A stretch of 64,000 nt of DNA from CAZXFA01 sp964640085 (GTDB lineage: Bacteria; Actinomycetota; UBA4738; HRBIN12): the NCBI GenBank assembly GCA_964640085.1, contig CAZXFA010000001.1, forward strand, positions 248,001 to 312,000. Direction: 5' to 3'. The notes under the pieces were generated by a model. That model made no database searches. It was not told the DNA's origin and saw only the letters and a program-made list of their open reading frames with translations. Made by a program: the position numbers and the translations under genes. Shown one piece after another: positions 51,904 through 60,800 of the stretch (positions within the stretch are counted from its first letter, which is position 1; each line of letters opens with the position of its first letter).

Positions 51904-52040
51904 CCGCCAAGCATCCCAGGAAAACCGGCCATCGGATGACCGGTTCTCCCCGGCATGATGACGGCCGAGGCACCGTTGGACCGATGAGTCGGGCCCGCCC
52001 GATCCGTCGGAACGGTGACCGGAGTGAGGAAGGGGGAGCG

Positions 52041-53024
52041 ATGAACGCTGCCATCGAGGCCGAGGGCCTCGTGAAGAGCTTCGGGAAGGTTCGAGCGCTC
52101 GACGGGATCGACCTCGTCGCCGGCGAGGGCACCATCTTCGGGCTGCTCGGGCCGAACGGAGCCGGGAAGACAACCGCGATCCGCGTGCTGTCCACGCTGC
52201 TGCTGCCGGACGAGGGGCGCGCGGCGGTCGGCGGGTACGACGTGGTCCGACAGCCCGGGGAGGTGCGCCGGCTGATCGGGCTCACCGGGCAGTACGCAGC
52301 GGTGGACGAGCTGCTGTCCGGCCGCGAGAACCTCTACATGATAGGGCGGCTGCTCGGTCTCCCGGCCGCGGACGCGCGCCGACGGGCCGACGAGCTGCTC
52401 GAGTCGTTCGATCTGGCCGAGGCGGCGAGCAAGCTCGTCAAGGCCTACTCGGGCGGGATGCGACGGCGCCTGGACCTGGGCGCGAGCCTGGTCGGGCGCC
52501 CGCGCTTCCTGTACCTGGACGAGCCGACCACCGGGCTCGATCCCCGGAGCCGGCTGGAGCTGTGGGGCATGATCCGAGCGCTGGTGGCCGACGGGACGAC
52601 CGTGCTGCTCACGACCCAGTACCTCGAGGAGGCCGATCGCCTCGCCGACGAGATCGTGGTGATCGACCACGGCCGTGTGATCGCCGCCGGGACGCCGCAA
52701 CAGCTCAAGACCCGCATCGGCGGTCAGGTGCTCCAGGCCCAGCCTGCGGACCCGGCCGACCTCGAGGCGGTCGAGCGGCTCTTCGTCGGGTTCGCGAGCG
52801 ACGGCGAGCGCCCCTACAGCGACGGGCGGCTCGTCTCGGTCACCATCGCCGACCGGGCGGCGCTCGGACGGGTCGCCCGGCTACTCGACGAGGAAGGGAT
52901 CGTCGTCGACGACCTGTCGCTGCGGCGTCCGAGCCTGGACGAGGTGTTCCTCGCCCTCACCGGCCACCTGGCCGAGGAGGCGTCTGGGGCCGCGGAGACG
53001 CAGACCGAAGGGAGCCGTTCATGA
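52041..53024 (+). CDS. ABC transporter ATP-binding protein, DrrA-like
   Basis: 327 residues. Walker A GPNGAGKTT, signature SGGMRRRLDL, Walker B LYLDEPTTGLD, followed by the DrrA-type C-terminal domain with GTPQQLKTRIGG and the conserved end RRPSLDEVFLALTGH. These ATPases drive export of antibiotics or lipids with a separate DrrB permease, encoded next in an ATGA overlap. GGGGGAG ribosome site. Confidence 0.93.
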   Translation: MNAAIEAEGLVKSFGKVRALDGIDLVAGEGTIFGLLGPNGAGKTTAIRVLSTLLLPDEGRAAVGGYDVVRQPGEVRRLIGLTGQYAAVDELLSGRENLYMIGRLLGLPAADARRRADELLESFDLAEAASKLVKAYSGGMRRRLDLGASLVGRPRFLYLDEPTTGLDPRSRLELWGMIRALVADGTTVLLTTQYLEEADRLADEIVVIDHGRVIAAGTPQQLKTRIGGQVLQAQPADPADLEAVERLFVGFASDGERPYSDGRLVSVTIADRAALGRVARLLDEEGIVVDDLSLRRPSLDEVFLALTGHLAEEASGAAETQTEGSRS

Positions 53025-53809
53025 GCGCCACCACCGCGACCCTGTCCGGGAACGTGGGCGTGCTGCGGAACACGCTCACGATCGCCCGGCGCAACCTGCT
53101 CCACATCAAGGCGAACCCCGAGCAACTCGTGGAGATGTCGATCCAGCCGCTGATGTTCCTCGTGCTGTTCGTGTACGTGTTCGGGGGCTCGATCGCCGGG
53201 TCCAGCCGCGACTACCTCCAATTCGCGCTGCCCGGGATCCTGGTCCAGGGGATCGCGTTCACCCCGTTCACCACCGCGATCGGGCTGAACGTCGACTTCC
53301 AGCGTGGGCTGATCGACCGCTTCCGCTCGCTGCCGATCGCGCGCTCGGCCGTGGTCGGCGGGCGGATCGCCGCCGACGGCGTGCGGATCGCCTGGAGCGC
53401 GTTCATCATGACCGCCTTCGGGGTCCTGCTGGGGTTCCGGTTCGACGGCGGGGCGGCCGGCGCGCTCGGCGCCTACGCGCTCGTGATCGCGTTCGGGCTC
53501 ACGATGTGCTGGCCGATGGCGTTCATCGGGATCACCGCGCGGACCACCGAGTCGGTCAACACGTGGGGGTTCATGATCATCCTGCCGCTCTCGTTCGCGA
53601 GCTCGGCGTTCGTGGATCCCTCGACGATGCCCGGCTGGCTCGAGGCGTTCGCGAACGTGAACCCGATCACGCACGTGATCGACGCCACGCGGGGGCTGAT
53701 GCTGGGCGGATCGGTCGCCGGCCCGATCGTCCGGTCGGTGCTCTGGCTGGTCGCGATCCAGGCGGTCTTCGTGCCGCTCGCGATCGCGCGGTACCGCCGC
53801 CGGGTCTGA
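53021..53809 (+). CDS. ABC transporter permease, DrrB-like
   Basis: 262 residues, six membrane helices, ABC-2 type. Family segments seen: an amphipathic N-terminal helix, NPEQLVEMSIQPLMF, RGLIDRFRSLPIARSAVV in the first cytoplasmic loop, and FASSAFVDPSTMPGWL before the last helix. It forms the membrane half of the exporter with the preceding ATPase. The substrate is unknown; the adjacent YjbR and TetR genes suggest a drug- or stress-responsive exporter. Confidence 0.92.
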   Translation: MSATTATLSGNVGVLRNTLTIARRNLLHIKANPEQLVEMSIQPLMFLVLFVYVFGGSIAGSSRDYLQFALPGILVQGIAFTPFTTAIGLNVDFQRGLIDRFRSLPIARSAVVGGRIAADGVRIAWSAFIMTAFGVLLGFRFDGGAAGALGAYALVIAFGLTMCWPMAFIGITARTTESVNTWGFMIILPLSFASSAFVDPSTMPGWLEAFANVNPITHVIDATRGLMLGGSVAGPIVRSVLWLVAIQAVFVPLAIARYRRRV

Positions 53810-53819
53810 GGAGCGACCG

Positions 53820-54191
53820 GTGGTGACCGTGGAGCACGTGCGGGCGTTCGCGTCCGGCCTCCCGAGGACCACCGAGGCGCTGGTCGGGGATCGGGTCAAG
53901 TTCCGCGTCGGGCGGATCGTCTACCTGGCGTTCTCGCCAGATGAGACGCTGATGGGCTTCGCGTTCCCGAAGGAGGAGCGCGAAGCTCTCGTCCGCTCAG
54001 AGCCCGAGAAGTTCCTGATGCCGGAACGCTCCGACCTCCGGTACCGCTGGGTCGTCGTCCGGCTCGAGGCGATCGACGAGGTCGAGATGCGCGAGATCGT
54101 GCTCGACGCGTGGCGGATGGTCGTGCCGAACCGAGTCGCCGCCGAGCACGAGGCCGCTACGCGTCCGTCCAAGGGTGCTCCGCGAGCGTGA
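53820..54191 (+). CDS. MmcQ/YjbR family protein
   Basis: 123 residues: a double-wing DNA-binding-like fold with FRVGRIVYLAFSPDE, LMGFAFPKEEREAL and a final helix IVLDAWRMVVPNRV. Family function is not established. GTG start, ten bases after the permease stop, so probably the third gene of the exporter operon. A second GTG follows immediately. Confidence 0.88.
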   Translation: MVTVEHVRAFASGLPRTTEALVGDRVKFRVGRIVYLAFSPDETLMGFAFPKEEREALVRSEPEKFLMPERSDLRYRWVVVRLEAIDEVEMREIVLDAWRMVVPNRVAAEHEAATRPSKGAPRA

Positions 54192-54378
54192 CCCTCGCGG
54201 CGGTGCCCACCTGGATCGTGGCGAGCACGGAGGCCCCGAGCACCCACCGCGCGCCGTGGTCGCCGAGCGCCGACCAGGCGATGAGCCCACCCCCGGCCGC
54301 GGCGATCGCGGCGTCCGCCAGGAGCGCCCCCCGCCCGAGCGGGAGCGCCCGGCGCCGCCAGACGGCGAGGTCGAGCAC
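54157..54378 (-). CDS. Possible small membrane protein or gene remnant, antisense to TetR 5' region
   Basis: 73 residues reading MLDLAVWRRRALPLG, then two hydrophobic segments (LLADAAIAAAGGGLIAWSAL and WVLGASVLATIQVGTA) and TLAEHPWTDA. The pattern of Trp and Gly is protein-like, more so than the plus-strand translation of the same bases. It shares third-codon positions with the overlapping TetR frame, so codon bias cannot decide. No ribosome site is clear. It may be the C-terminal remnant of a larger membrane protein. Confidence 0.4.
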   Translation of the reverse strand: MLDLAVWRRRALPLGRGALLADAAIAAAGGGLIAWSALGDHGARWVLGASVLATIQVGTAARVTLAEHPWTDA

Positions 54379-54991
54379 CGGCGTCCTGGAGCGGGATGGC
54401 CCCGAGGGGGTCAGCATGCGGCGGGTCGCCGAGGAGCTCGGCACCGGCGCGGCGTCGCTCTACTGGCACGTGGCGAACAAGGACGAGCTGATCGAGCTGG
54501 TCGTCGACCGGGTCGCGGGCGAGATCCCCGTCCCCGAGCCCGCCCCCGAGCACTGGCGCGAGCAGGTCGTGGAGTGGATGGTCGCGGCGCGCGAGTCCAT
54601 GAAGCGCCATCCCGGCGTCGGGGCGCTCACCATGGGACGCATCCCGATCGGCCCGAACACCGTCCGGTGGGTCGAGTGGTACCTCGCGGTCCTCCGTGGC
54701 GCCGGGGTCCCCGATCGCATCGCCGCCTACGCGGGCGATCTCGGCGGGCTGTACCTTGGGGCCCACGCGCTCGAGGACGCGATCGGGCCGCAGTCGCCGA
54801 CGGGGGAGGACCTGCCGCCCGAGAAGATCGTGGAGCTGGTCCGCCGGTACTTCGAGTCCCTGCCGCCCGATCGGTTCCCGAACATCCACGAGACGCTCGA
54901 TCAGCTGTTCGAGGGCGACGCGGACGAGCGATTCCGGCTCGGCCTGGAAATCATCATCCGCGGCCTCGCCTCGTACATCGGGGAGGAGTAG
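54281..54991 (+). CDS. TetR/AcrR family regulator with unusual N-terminus
   Basis: From about position 54389 the sequence is a good TetR protein: VLERDGPEGVSMRRVAEELG, then GAASLYWHVANKDELIELVVDRV, then a TetR_C ligand domain with HYxxL-like MGRIPIGPNTVRWVEWYL. The usual first helix (an alanine-rich helix before the VLERDG) is missing, replaced by an Arg/Ser/Pro-rich stretch. The start is unclear: ATG 54281 is listed, ATG 54417 would cut into the HTH. Either the 5' end has been replaced, or the region is chimeric. It probably regulates the DrrAB-like exporter. Confidence 0.75.
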   Translation: MSPPPAAAIAASARSAPRPSGSARRRQTARSSTGVLERDGPEGVSMRRVAEELGTGAASLYWHVANKDELIELVVDRVAGEIPVPEPAPEHWREQVVEWMVAARESMKRHPGVGALTMGRIPIGPNTVRWVEWYLAVLRGAGVPDRIAAYAGDLGGLYLGAHALEDAIGPQSPTGEDLPPEKIVELVRRYFESLPPDRFPNIHETLDQLFEGDADERFRLGLEIIIRGLASYIGEE

Positions 54992-54999
54992 GGGCTCCC

Positions 55000-55794
55000 T
55001 CAGCGGGCGCGCTCGAGCTTCGCGAACGCTCGCTCCAGCCGCTGGGCCTCGACCTTGGCGCCGCGGTGCTCGGCCTCGGCCGCCCTGAGGGTCTCACGCG
55101 CCTCGCCGCGCTTGACCTCCAGTTCCTCCAGCCGACGTCGAGCGCGCTCCACGGCGGCTCCGGCGGATCGCTCGCCCCGTCGAGCCGCGGCCAGCTCCCG
55201 CTCGAGCCTCTTCGCCCTCGCTCGGAGCTCGGAGGCCGGCGCGAGCTCGCGGGTCCTCGCCTTCGCCCGACCGCCGCCCTCGAGCACGCGCAGCCCGCGC
55301 TCCTCGAACGCGCTCGGCGGGCGGAGGGGCGTCACCAGCGTCCCGGCGAGGAGCGCAGCGGCGGCATCCTCGTCCGCGGCCGCGGCCTCGAGCGTCGAGA
55401 CCAGGTCGTCGCGGTGGGAAGCGGCCCGGACCCGGGCCGACTCGAGGATCCCCATCGCCCGGCGGGCGAGCGCCACCACCTGCTGCCGCCGTTCCTCGAG
55501 CGCTGCGCGCAGCGGCTCCGCGTCCCCGCGCGAGAGCGCGCGGCGCTGGGCGGCCCGCAGGCGCTCGCCGAGGTCGAGCAGCTCTTGGACGCCCGCGGGC
55601 TCCTCGAGTGCCAGACGATCGAGCGCCCACGCCGGGACGGTCGGCTTGCGGAGCGCGCGGACGCGAGCGCCCCCCTCGGCGTCACCGGCCTCGGCACGCG
55701 CCTTCGCCAGCGCGTTCCGATCCCGGACGAACGCTTCCCGCGGGCCCGCGTAGAGCTCGCGGATCGCGGCCTCGAGGTCCTTTGAGGGAACGAT
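55000..55794 (-). CDS. Coiled-coil protein without a canonical start codon
   Basis: 264 codons from the proposed start. The N-terminal part (SKDLEAAIRELYAGPREAF, then VRALRKPTVPAWALDRL) resembles a family of actinobacterial proteins of unknown function; the C-terminal 100 residues are a long Ala/Arg/Glu coiled coil. The frame is open from the stop of the preceding gene, and GAAGGGAG stands six bases before the codon ATC, where ATG or GTG would be expected. The first canonical start in frame is GTG 55482, which would lose about 105 residues. ATC initiation, a mutated start or a base error are all possible. Confidence 0.65.
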   Translation of the reverse strand: MVPSKDLEAAIRELYAGPREAFVRDRNALAKARAEAGDAEGGARVRALRKPTVPAWALDRLALEEPAGVQELLDLGERLRAAQRRALSRGDAEPLRAALEERRQQVVALARRAMGILESARVRAASHRDDLVSTLEAAAADEDAAAALLAGTLVTPLRPPSAFEERGLRVLEGGGRAKARTRELAPASELRARAKRLERELAAARRGERSAGAAVERARRRLEELEVKRGEARETLRAAEAEHRGAKVEAQRLERAFAKLERAR

Positions 55795-55809
55795 CGGCGA
55801 CTCCCTTCG

Positions 55810-56334
55810 TCAGACGCCCGATCGTCGCTCGGCCAGCCGTGCGAGGTTCCGGAGTTGCTTCGTGTCCGCGCGGTTGACCAAGGGCTTGAAGATGGGGCGC
55901 GCCCAGGCCTTGAGCCAGTACGGGACGTAGTTCACACGTTGCACGGTCTCCGTGTACGTGATCCGCGAGCCGTCGGCGTCCGCCTTGACGTCGTATCGGT
56001 GCTCGAAATGCACGTGCCACGTCCGCCCACGCTTCCGGTCCAGGCGCGCATCCGTCTCGATCACGAGCTTGCTCGGCCTGATGACCTCGGTGACGGTCGA
56101 GCGATCGTTGAACGTGCCGTTGAAGTTGGCTCCCGTCGACGTGAACGTGGTCCCGGCGTCCGCTCGGTCCGAGGACGCGTCCAATGCCAGGAGCTTGAAG
56201 GACTCGTCGTCCGCCATCTCTCCGGACCACACCAGATGAGCTCGGAGGTCGGTGATGACGTCGAACACGGTATCCGGTTCGGCCCTCGAGGTGACCGATG
56301 TCTGCGTCCGGTAAAGGAACGGGCGGTCGGCCAT
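55810..56334 (-). CDS. SRPBCC (START-like) family protein
   Basis: 174 residues. A helix-grip fold starts with TQTSVTSRAEPDTVFDVITD and continues with HFEHRYDVKADADGSRITYTETVQRV (two parts). These proteins bind hydrophobic ligands in a deep cavity; catalytic members exist but nothing here assigns one. The ATG at 56334 is preferred over a start six codons upstream. It ends 15 bases before the start region of the coiled-coil gene, so both form an operon. Confidence 0.85.
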   Translation of the reverse strand: MADRPFLYRTQTSVTSRAEPDTVFDVITDLRAHLVWSGEMADDESFKLLALDASSDRADAGTTFTSTGANFNGTFNDRSTVTEVIRPSKLVIETDARLDRKRGRTWHVHFEHRYDVKADADGSRITYTETVQRVNYVPYWLKAWARPIFKPLVNRADTKQLRNLARLAERRSGV

Positions 56335-56407
56335 GTCGTCCCCTCGTGTCAACCTAGCGCCTCACCCGACCCGCGTTCCAACCCTCGGCGCGGCCGGAAC
56401 CGCGCCC

Positions 56408-57400
56408 CTAGGGATCCAGCCGCGGCGGCAGCCCGAACAGCGGGAACAGCCGCTCGGTGTCCAGGTGGAACGTGATCCCAGCGAGCTTGCCGTTCGCGAT
56501 CTCGAGCACCTGGAGCGACCACGGATCCAGCCCGTTCGGGCCCGGCTTGTACTGACCGAAGGCGGGGAGGCCATTCGCCTCGGTCAGGATCAGGCGCGAG
56601 CCGCGGCAGCCGATCCCCGGTCCCAGGCACCACTTCACGACGTCCTCATGGGTCCGGAGCCACATCTCGTATGGCGGCATCGACCAGGTCGCGTCCTCGT
56701 GCAGCAGCGAGACCAGCGCCTCCATGTCGTACCGCTCGAACGCGTCGACGTATCGGGACAGGAGCGCGCGCTGCTGTCGGTCGTCTGGACGGAGGATCTC
56801 CGCGTCGACCGGGTGACGGGCATCCAGCGTCGCCCGCGCGCGCTGGAGCGCGCTGTTCACCGAGGCGACCGACGTGCCGAGGAGCTCGGCAACCTCGCTC
56901 GCCTTCCAGCGCAGGACCTCGCGCAGGATCAGGACCGCGCGCTGCTTGGGCGGCAGGTGCTGGAGCGCCGCGATGAACGCCAGCCGGATCGACTCCTTGG
57001 CGACGGCGAGCTCGGCCGGGTCCGCGTCGGTCGGGAGCACGCGGCCGTCGGGGATCGGCTCGACCCAGGTCTCCAGGGGGAGCGGGGGCGGCAGGGGCTC
57101 GTCGGCCGACGTCGCCGGGCCGAGCTCCATCGGCCGGGCGCGCCGCTGCGGCTCGCCCAGCATGTCGAGGCAGACGTTCGTCGCGATCCGGTACAGCCAC
57201 GAACGGAGCGAGGAGCGCCCCTCGAACCGGTCGAACGCTCGCCAGGCACGCACGAACGCCTCCTGGACGGCGTCCTCGGCCTCGAACGCGGAGCCGAGCA
57301 TCCGGTAGCAGTAGCCGGTCAGCTCGGCGCGGAAGTGCTCGAGCTCGACCTCCAGGTCCTCGCGCCGCAAGACTGCGGTCGCGCTCGCGCGTTCGTCCAT
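56408..57400 (-). CDS. ECF sigma factor with C-terminal SnoaL-like domain (SigG/TIGR02960 type)
   Basis: 330 residues. Region 2 is YRMLGSAFEAEDAVQEAFVRAW with SLRSWLYRIATNVCLDML (in part), region 4 is LPPKQRAVLILREVL and ASEVAELLGTSVASVNSALQ, then a SnoaL-like domain about residues 205-330 (LLSRYVDAFERYDMEALVSLL, then ATWSMPPYEMWLRT). In this group the SnoaL-like domain controls sigma activity in place of a separate anti-sigma factor. ATG 57400 follows a GAGGGTGGGGGA site. The cupin gene is divergent. Confidence 0.93.
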   Translation of the reverse strand: MDERASATAVLRREDLEVELEHFRAELTGYCYRMLGSAFEAEDAVQEAFVRAWRAFDRFEGRSSLRSWLYRIATNVCLDMLGEPQRRARPMELGPATSADEPLPPPLPLETWVEPIPDGRVLPTDADPAELAVAKESIRLAFIAALQHLPPKQRAVLILREVLRWKASEVAELLGTSVASVNSALQRARATLDARHPVDAEILRPDDRQQRALLSRYVDAFERYDMEALVSLLHEDATWSMPPYEMWLRTHEDVVKWCLGPGIGCRGSRLILTEANGLPAFGQYKPGPNGLDPWSLQVLEIANGKLAGITFHLDTERLFPLFGLPPRLDP

Positions 57401-57485
57401 CGGGTCCCCCACCCTCGTTCGCGGTTACCGATCCAGGGTACCCGTCCTCCCGACGACCGAGACCGCGCGATCCAGCGGTCGGCCG

Positions 57486-57818
57486 ATGAGTTCCCGGCTC
57501 GGCTGGGGTCCACAAGGGCAGATGGACGGTGCCGGAAGTGACCGGCTGTCCTTCCTCGGCCGGCCCGTGCCGCGGTCGTTCGAGGTCCGGCTGGTGGTTC
57601 TCCCGCCGGGTTCCGAGCGCTCGTTCGACGAAGCCGTGTGGCACGACGCGCTGATCGTCGTCGAGCGCGGCGACCTCGAGCTCGGATGCGCCGGCGGGAG
57701 CCGTCTGCGGATCCGGTGCGGCGACATGCTGTCGCTCTCGGGGCTGGGTGTCGGCCGCCTGCGTCAGTGCGGAGACGAGCCCGCCGTGCTCGTCGCCGTC
57801 TCCCGCCGGCGGTTCTGA
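57486..57818 (+). CDS. Cupin-like protein
   Basis: 110 residues; a small single-domain beta barrel (FEVRLVVLPPGSERSFDE, HDALIVVERGDLELG, LRIRCGDMLSLSG). Metal-ligand His residues of classical cupins are mostly missing; one His (VWHDAL) remains. Such proteins often bind small ligands or accompany ECF sigma factors, as here beside a SnoaL-type one. The start may be ATG 57522 instead. It converges with the giant sensor gene, six bases from its stop. Confidence 0.7.
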   Translation: MSSRLGWGPQGQMDGAGSDRLSFLGRPVPRSFEVRLVVLPPGSERSFDEAVWHDALIVVERGDLELGCAGGSRLRIRCGDMLSLSGLGVGRLRQCGDEPAVLVAVSRRRF

Positions 57819-57823
57819 GCGGA

Positions 57824-60800
57824 TCAGACCTCGTCGGGCCACGCCGCGTCCAGGCGAGCCAGGACCCGGTCCAGGCTCTCCGGTCCCCGCTCGAGGTAGG
57901 TCATCATCGCGTCGAAGAAGTTGTCGGCCCCGATGCTCGGCGGCATCAGGTCCGAGGCGTCGAAGCGGAACGCGTCCGCGGCGAGAGCCTCGTGGAGGTG
58001 CTCGGCCTGGCGTCGCAGGAACGGCGAGTAGTTCGCGAGGTCGAACCGCCGGTTCGCGATCATGAACCCCGTTCCCTCGCGGGTCATCTCGGCTCCGAAG
58101 TCGGGGCCGAGGAGGAACCGAACGACCTCGCGGACCTCGGGACGGTCGCTGAACGCCGCGACCATCTCGCCGCCGCCGATGAGACCGGGGAACCGCCCCG
58201 ACGCGGACGGGAACGGGAAGATGTCGGTGACGCTCCCCGACGATCCCGGTGGCAGGAAGTGCTCGGCGAAGGTCGCCTGCAGGTAGAGCCAGCACCCCGG
58301 TGGGTCGTCGATCATCGGCAGCTGTGCGTCCCAGATCGACGCCCGGAGCGCTCCGGCGGGTCCGCCGTTCACCGAACCTCCGGTGAACGCGATGTCTCCG
58401 AAGCGCTCGAACGCGTGACGGACGGGAGCGCTGTCGAAGGTGAGCCGATGGAAGGTCCACGCGTCATACGTCTCCCCACCGGCCTCGGCGAGCACCAGGT
58501 TCTCGATCCAGTCGGTTCCCGGCCACCCCGACGCGCCGGGACCGGACTCGAACCCGAGGCACCATGGCGTTCGTCCGTCGCGGATGAGGCGTCGACCGAG
58601 CTCCATCAGCTCGTCGAGCGTCCGCGGGATATCGTAGCCGGCCGTGTCCAGCTCGGGCACCGGGTACCAGATCAAGCTCTTGACGCTGAGTTGCACGAAC
58701 GCGCCGAACAAGCCGCCGTCCTCGGAGGGCCACGACCCGTCCGCGTCCACCGTTCCGAGCGAGACGAGGTACGGGCTCTGGTCCGCCCGCAGCTGCTCGA
58801 GGTCGACGTAGGCGCCCAGGTCCACTAGATGATCGTCGCGCGCGAGATCGCCGATCACGCCGGGGATCGCGAAGGCGATGTCGGGCGGGGCGCTTCGAAC
58901 GTCGCGGCTGCTGATCCAGGTCTGGATCTCGGGCAGATCGACGAGCGTGACCTTGATCCCGGTGCGTGCCTTGAAACGCCGGAGCTCGAGCAGCAGGGGC
59001 TCGAGGAGCGCGGGATCCTGATGGACGTTCTGCCACAGCATCGTCACCTCGGTTCCCTCGAGCGGCTGCGCCGGGGCCCGGTGGAGCGCGGGTACGGGTT
59101 CGGCGCGGAGCCCGTGGGGAGCTCCGGCGGGCAGCAGCGGACACTCCGGCGTTCCCAGGAAGCGCTCGCACTCGGAAGGGCGGAGCTCGCGCGTCACCTG
59201 CGACCGCGCCTGCTCGAAGAGCTGCGAGAGCGGGAGGTCGAGGACCCCCTGCTCGCCGAGTGGTCCGACCAAGACGGCCGTCGGCCCGTCGGGCTCGGGA
59301 TACTCGATCCTCGCCGATTGCATCGCCCAGTGGAGGGCCTCGACGGCCTCGGCGGGCACGGGGCGACCGAGGGCTGAGGCCAGGTTGACGGCATGCAACG
59401 CCAGGACCACGGCCAACTCCGGATCGGTCCGCATGTTCGAGATCGACGCGTGCGAGAGGGCCGAGACCCTCGCGAAGTCCCGCTCCTGTCCTACATCGCT
59501 TGCACGGTCCACCGCGATCACCGTGAGCGCGGCGGCGACGAGCGAGGCAACCGTCAGCACCGCGACCAGCGCGCGCATCCGGACGAAGGCGCGGCGTTCG
59601 AGCCGCGCCTCGCGCTCCTGTCGTTCGCGCTCGACCCCCCGTTCCGCGTCGCGCCTGGCCACGCTCGCCTCGAGGTACTCGCGCTCGCGCTCGGTGAGTC
59701 CGATCGAGCTCGTCGTCGTGCGCTCCTCGGCCTGGTCGAGCCGTCCCCCCGTGAGCAGGTAGTCGGGGCTCCGGCCGGCCTCGAACCACTCGGCGGCGGC
59801 GGCCGAGAGCCGCGCGTGGACGCGGAGGTCCTCGCGGGCGGATTCGATCCAGCCCCGGAGCCGAGACCACTCGCGAAGGAGTGCTTCGTGTGCGACTTCG
59901 ACGGTGGGCCCGCGCGTCTCCGGATCGCGGTCGAACGACAGGAGGCGGCGGGCGCCGAACGTGTCGATGACGGACTCCATCGCGGCGCGGTCGCCCTCGA
60001 CCGAGACGAGCTCCGAGCGCGCCAGCCGTCGCCTCGTGTCGTCGGTCCCACCGTCGGTCGGTCCGACGAGTCGGAGGAAGAGCTGGCGCGCCGCCTCCCG
60101 CTGCGACGGGCTGAGGCCCAGATACAACTCCTCGGCCCGCTGCGCGAGCGCGCCGGACACGCCGCCGAGCTCGCGGTAGGCCTCGAAGGTGAGCGTCGAG
60201 TCGCCGCGCCCGTCGAACGTCTCGGTCAACACGTACTGGAGCAGGGGCAGCGCCGCGGGCCGGTCCGCGACCTCGGCGACGATCTCGCCCACGAGCGAGG
60301 GATCGACGGCGACCCCCACCGCCTCGGCCGGCCCCGCGATGGCGCGCTCGAGCTCGGCGGGGGAGAGCGGGGTCACGACGTACGTACGCGCGCCGAGGAG
60401 CTCGCCGAAGGACCGATACTGGAGGGGTCGGTCGTAGAAGTCGGCGCGCAGCGTCGCGACGATCCGGACCCGGCTCCGAGGGTCGGTCGCCGCTGTCACG
60501 ATCGCGCGGAGGAACCGCGCGCGGCGCTCCTCGTCGCGCACGAGCGTGAAGACCTCCTCGAACTGGTCGATCACGAGCAGGAGCTCGCCCTCTCCGTCCG
60601 GCAGGATCTCCTCGGCCATGTGCAGGAGACCGCCGTCCTGCGCCTCCATCCGCTGGACGCGGTCGGATCGGGCGTCGACGGCGATCCGCTCGAGCGCCGC
60701 GTCGAGCTCCTCGAACGGGTGCTCGCCCGGCACGAACGCGACCACGAACCAGCGGTCCGAGCCGGGCAGCGCGCCGCGCCGGAGCGCCGGCACCAGGCCG

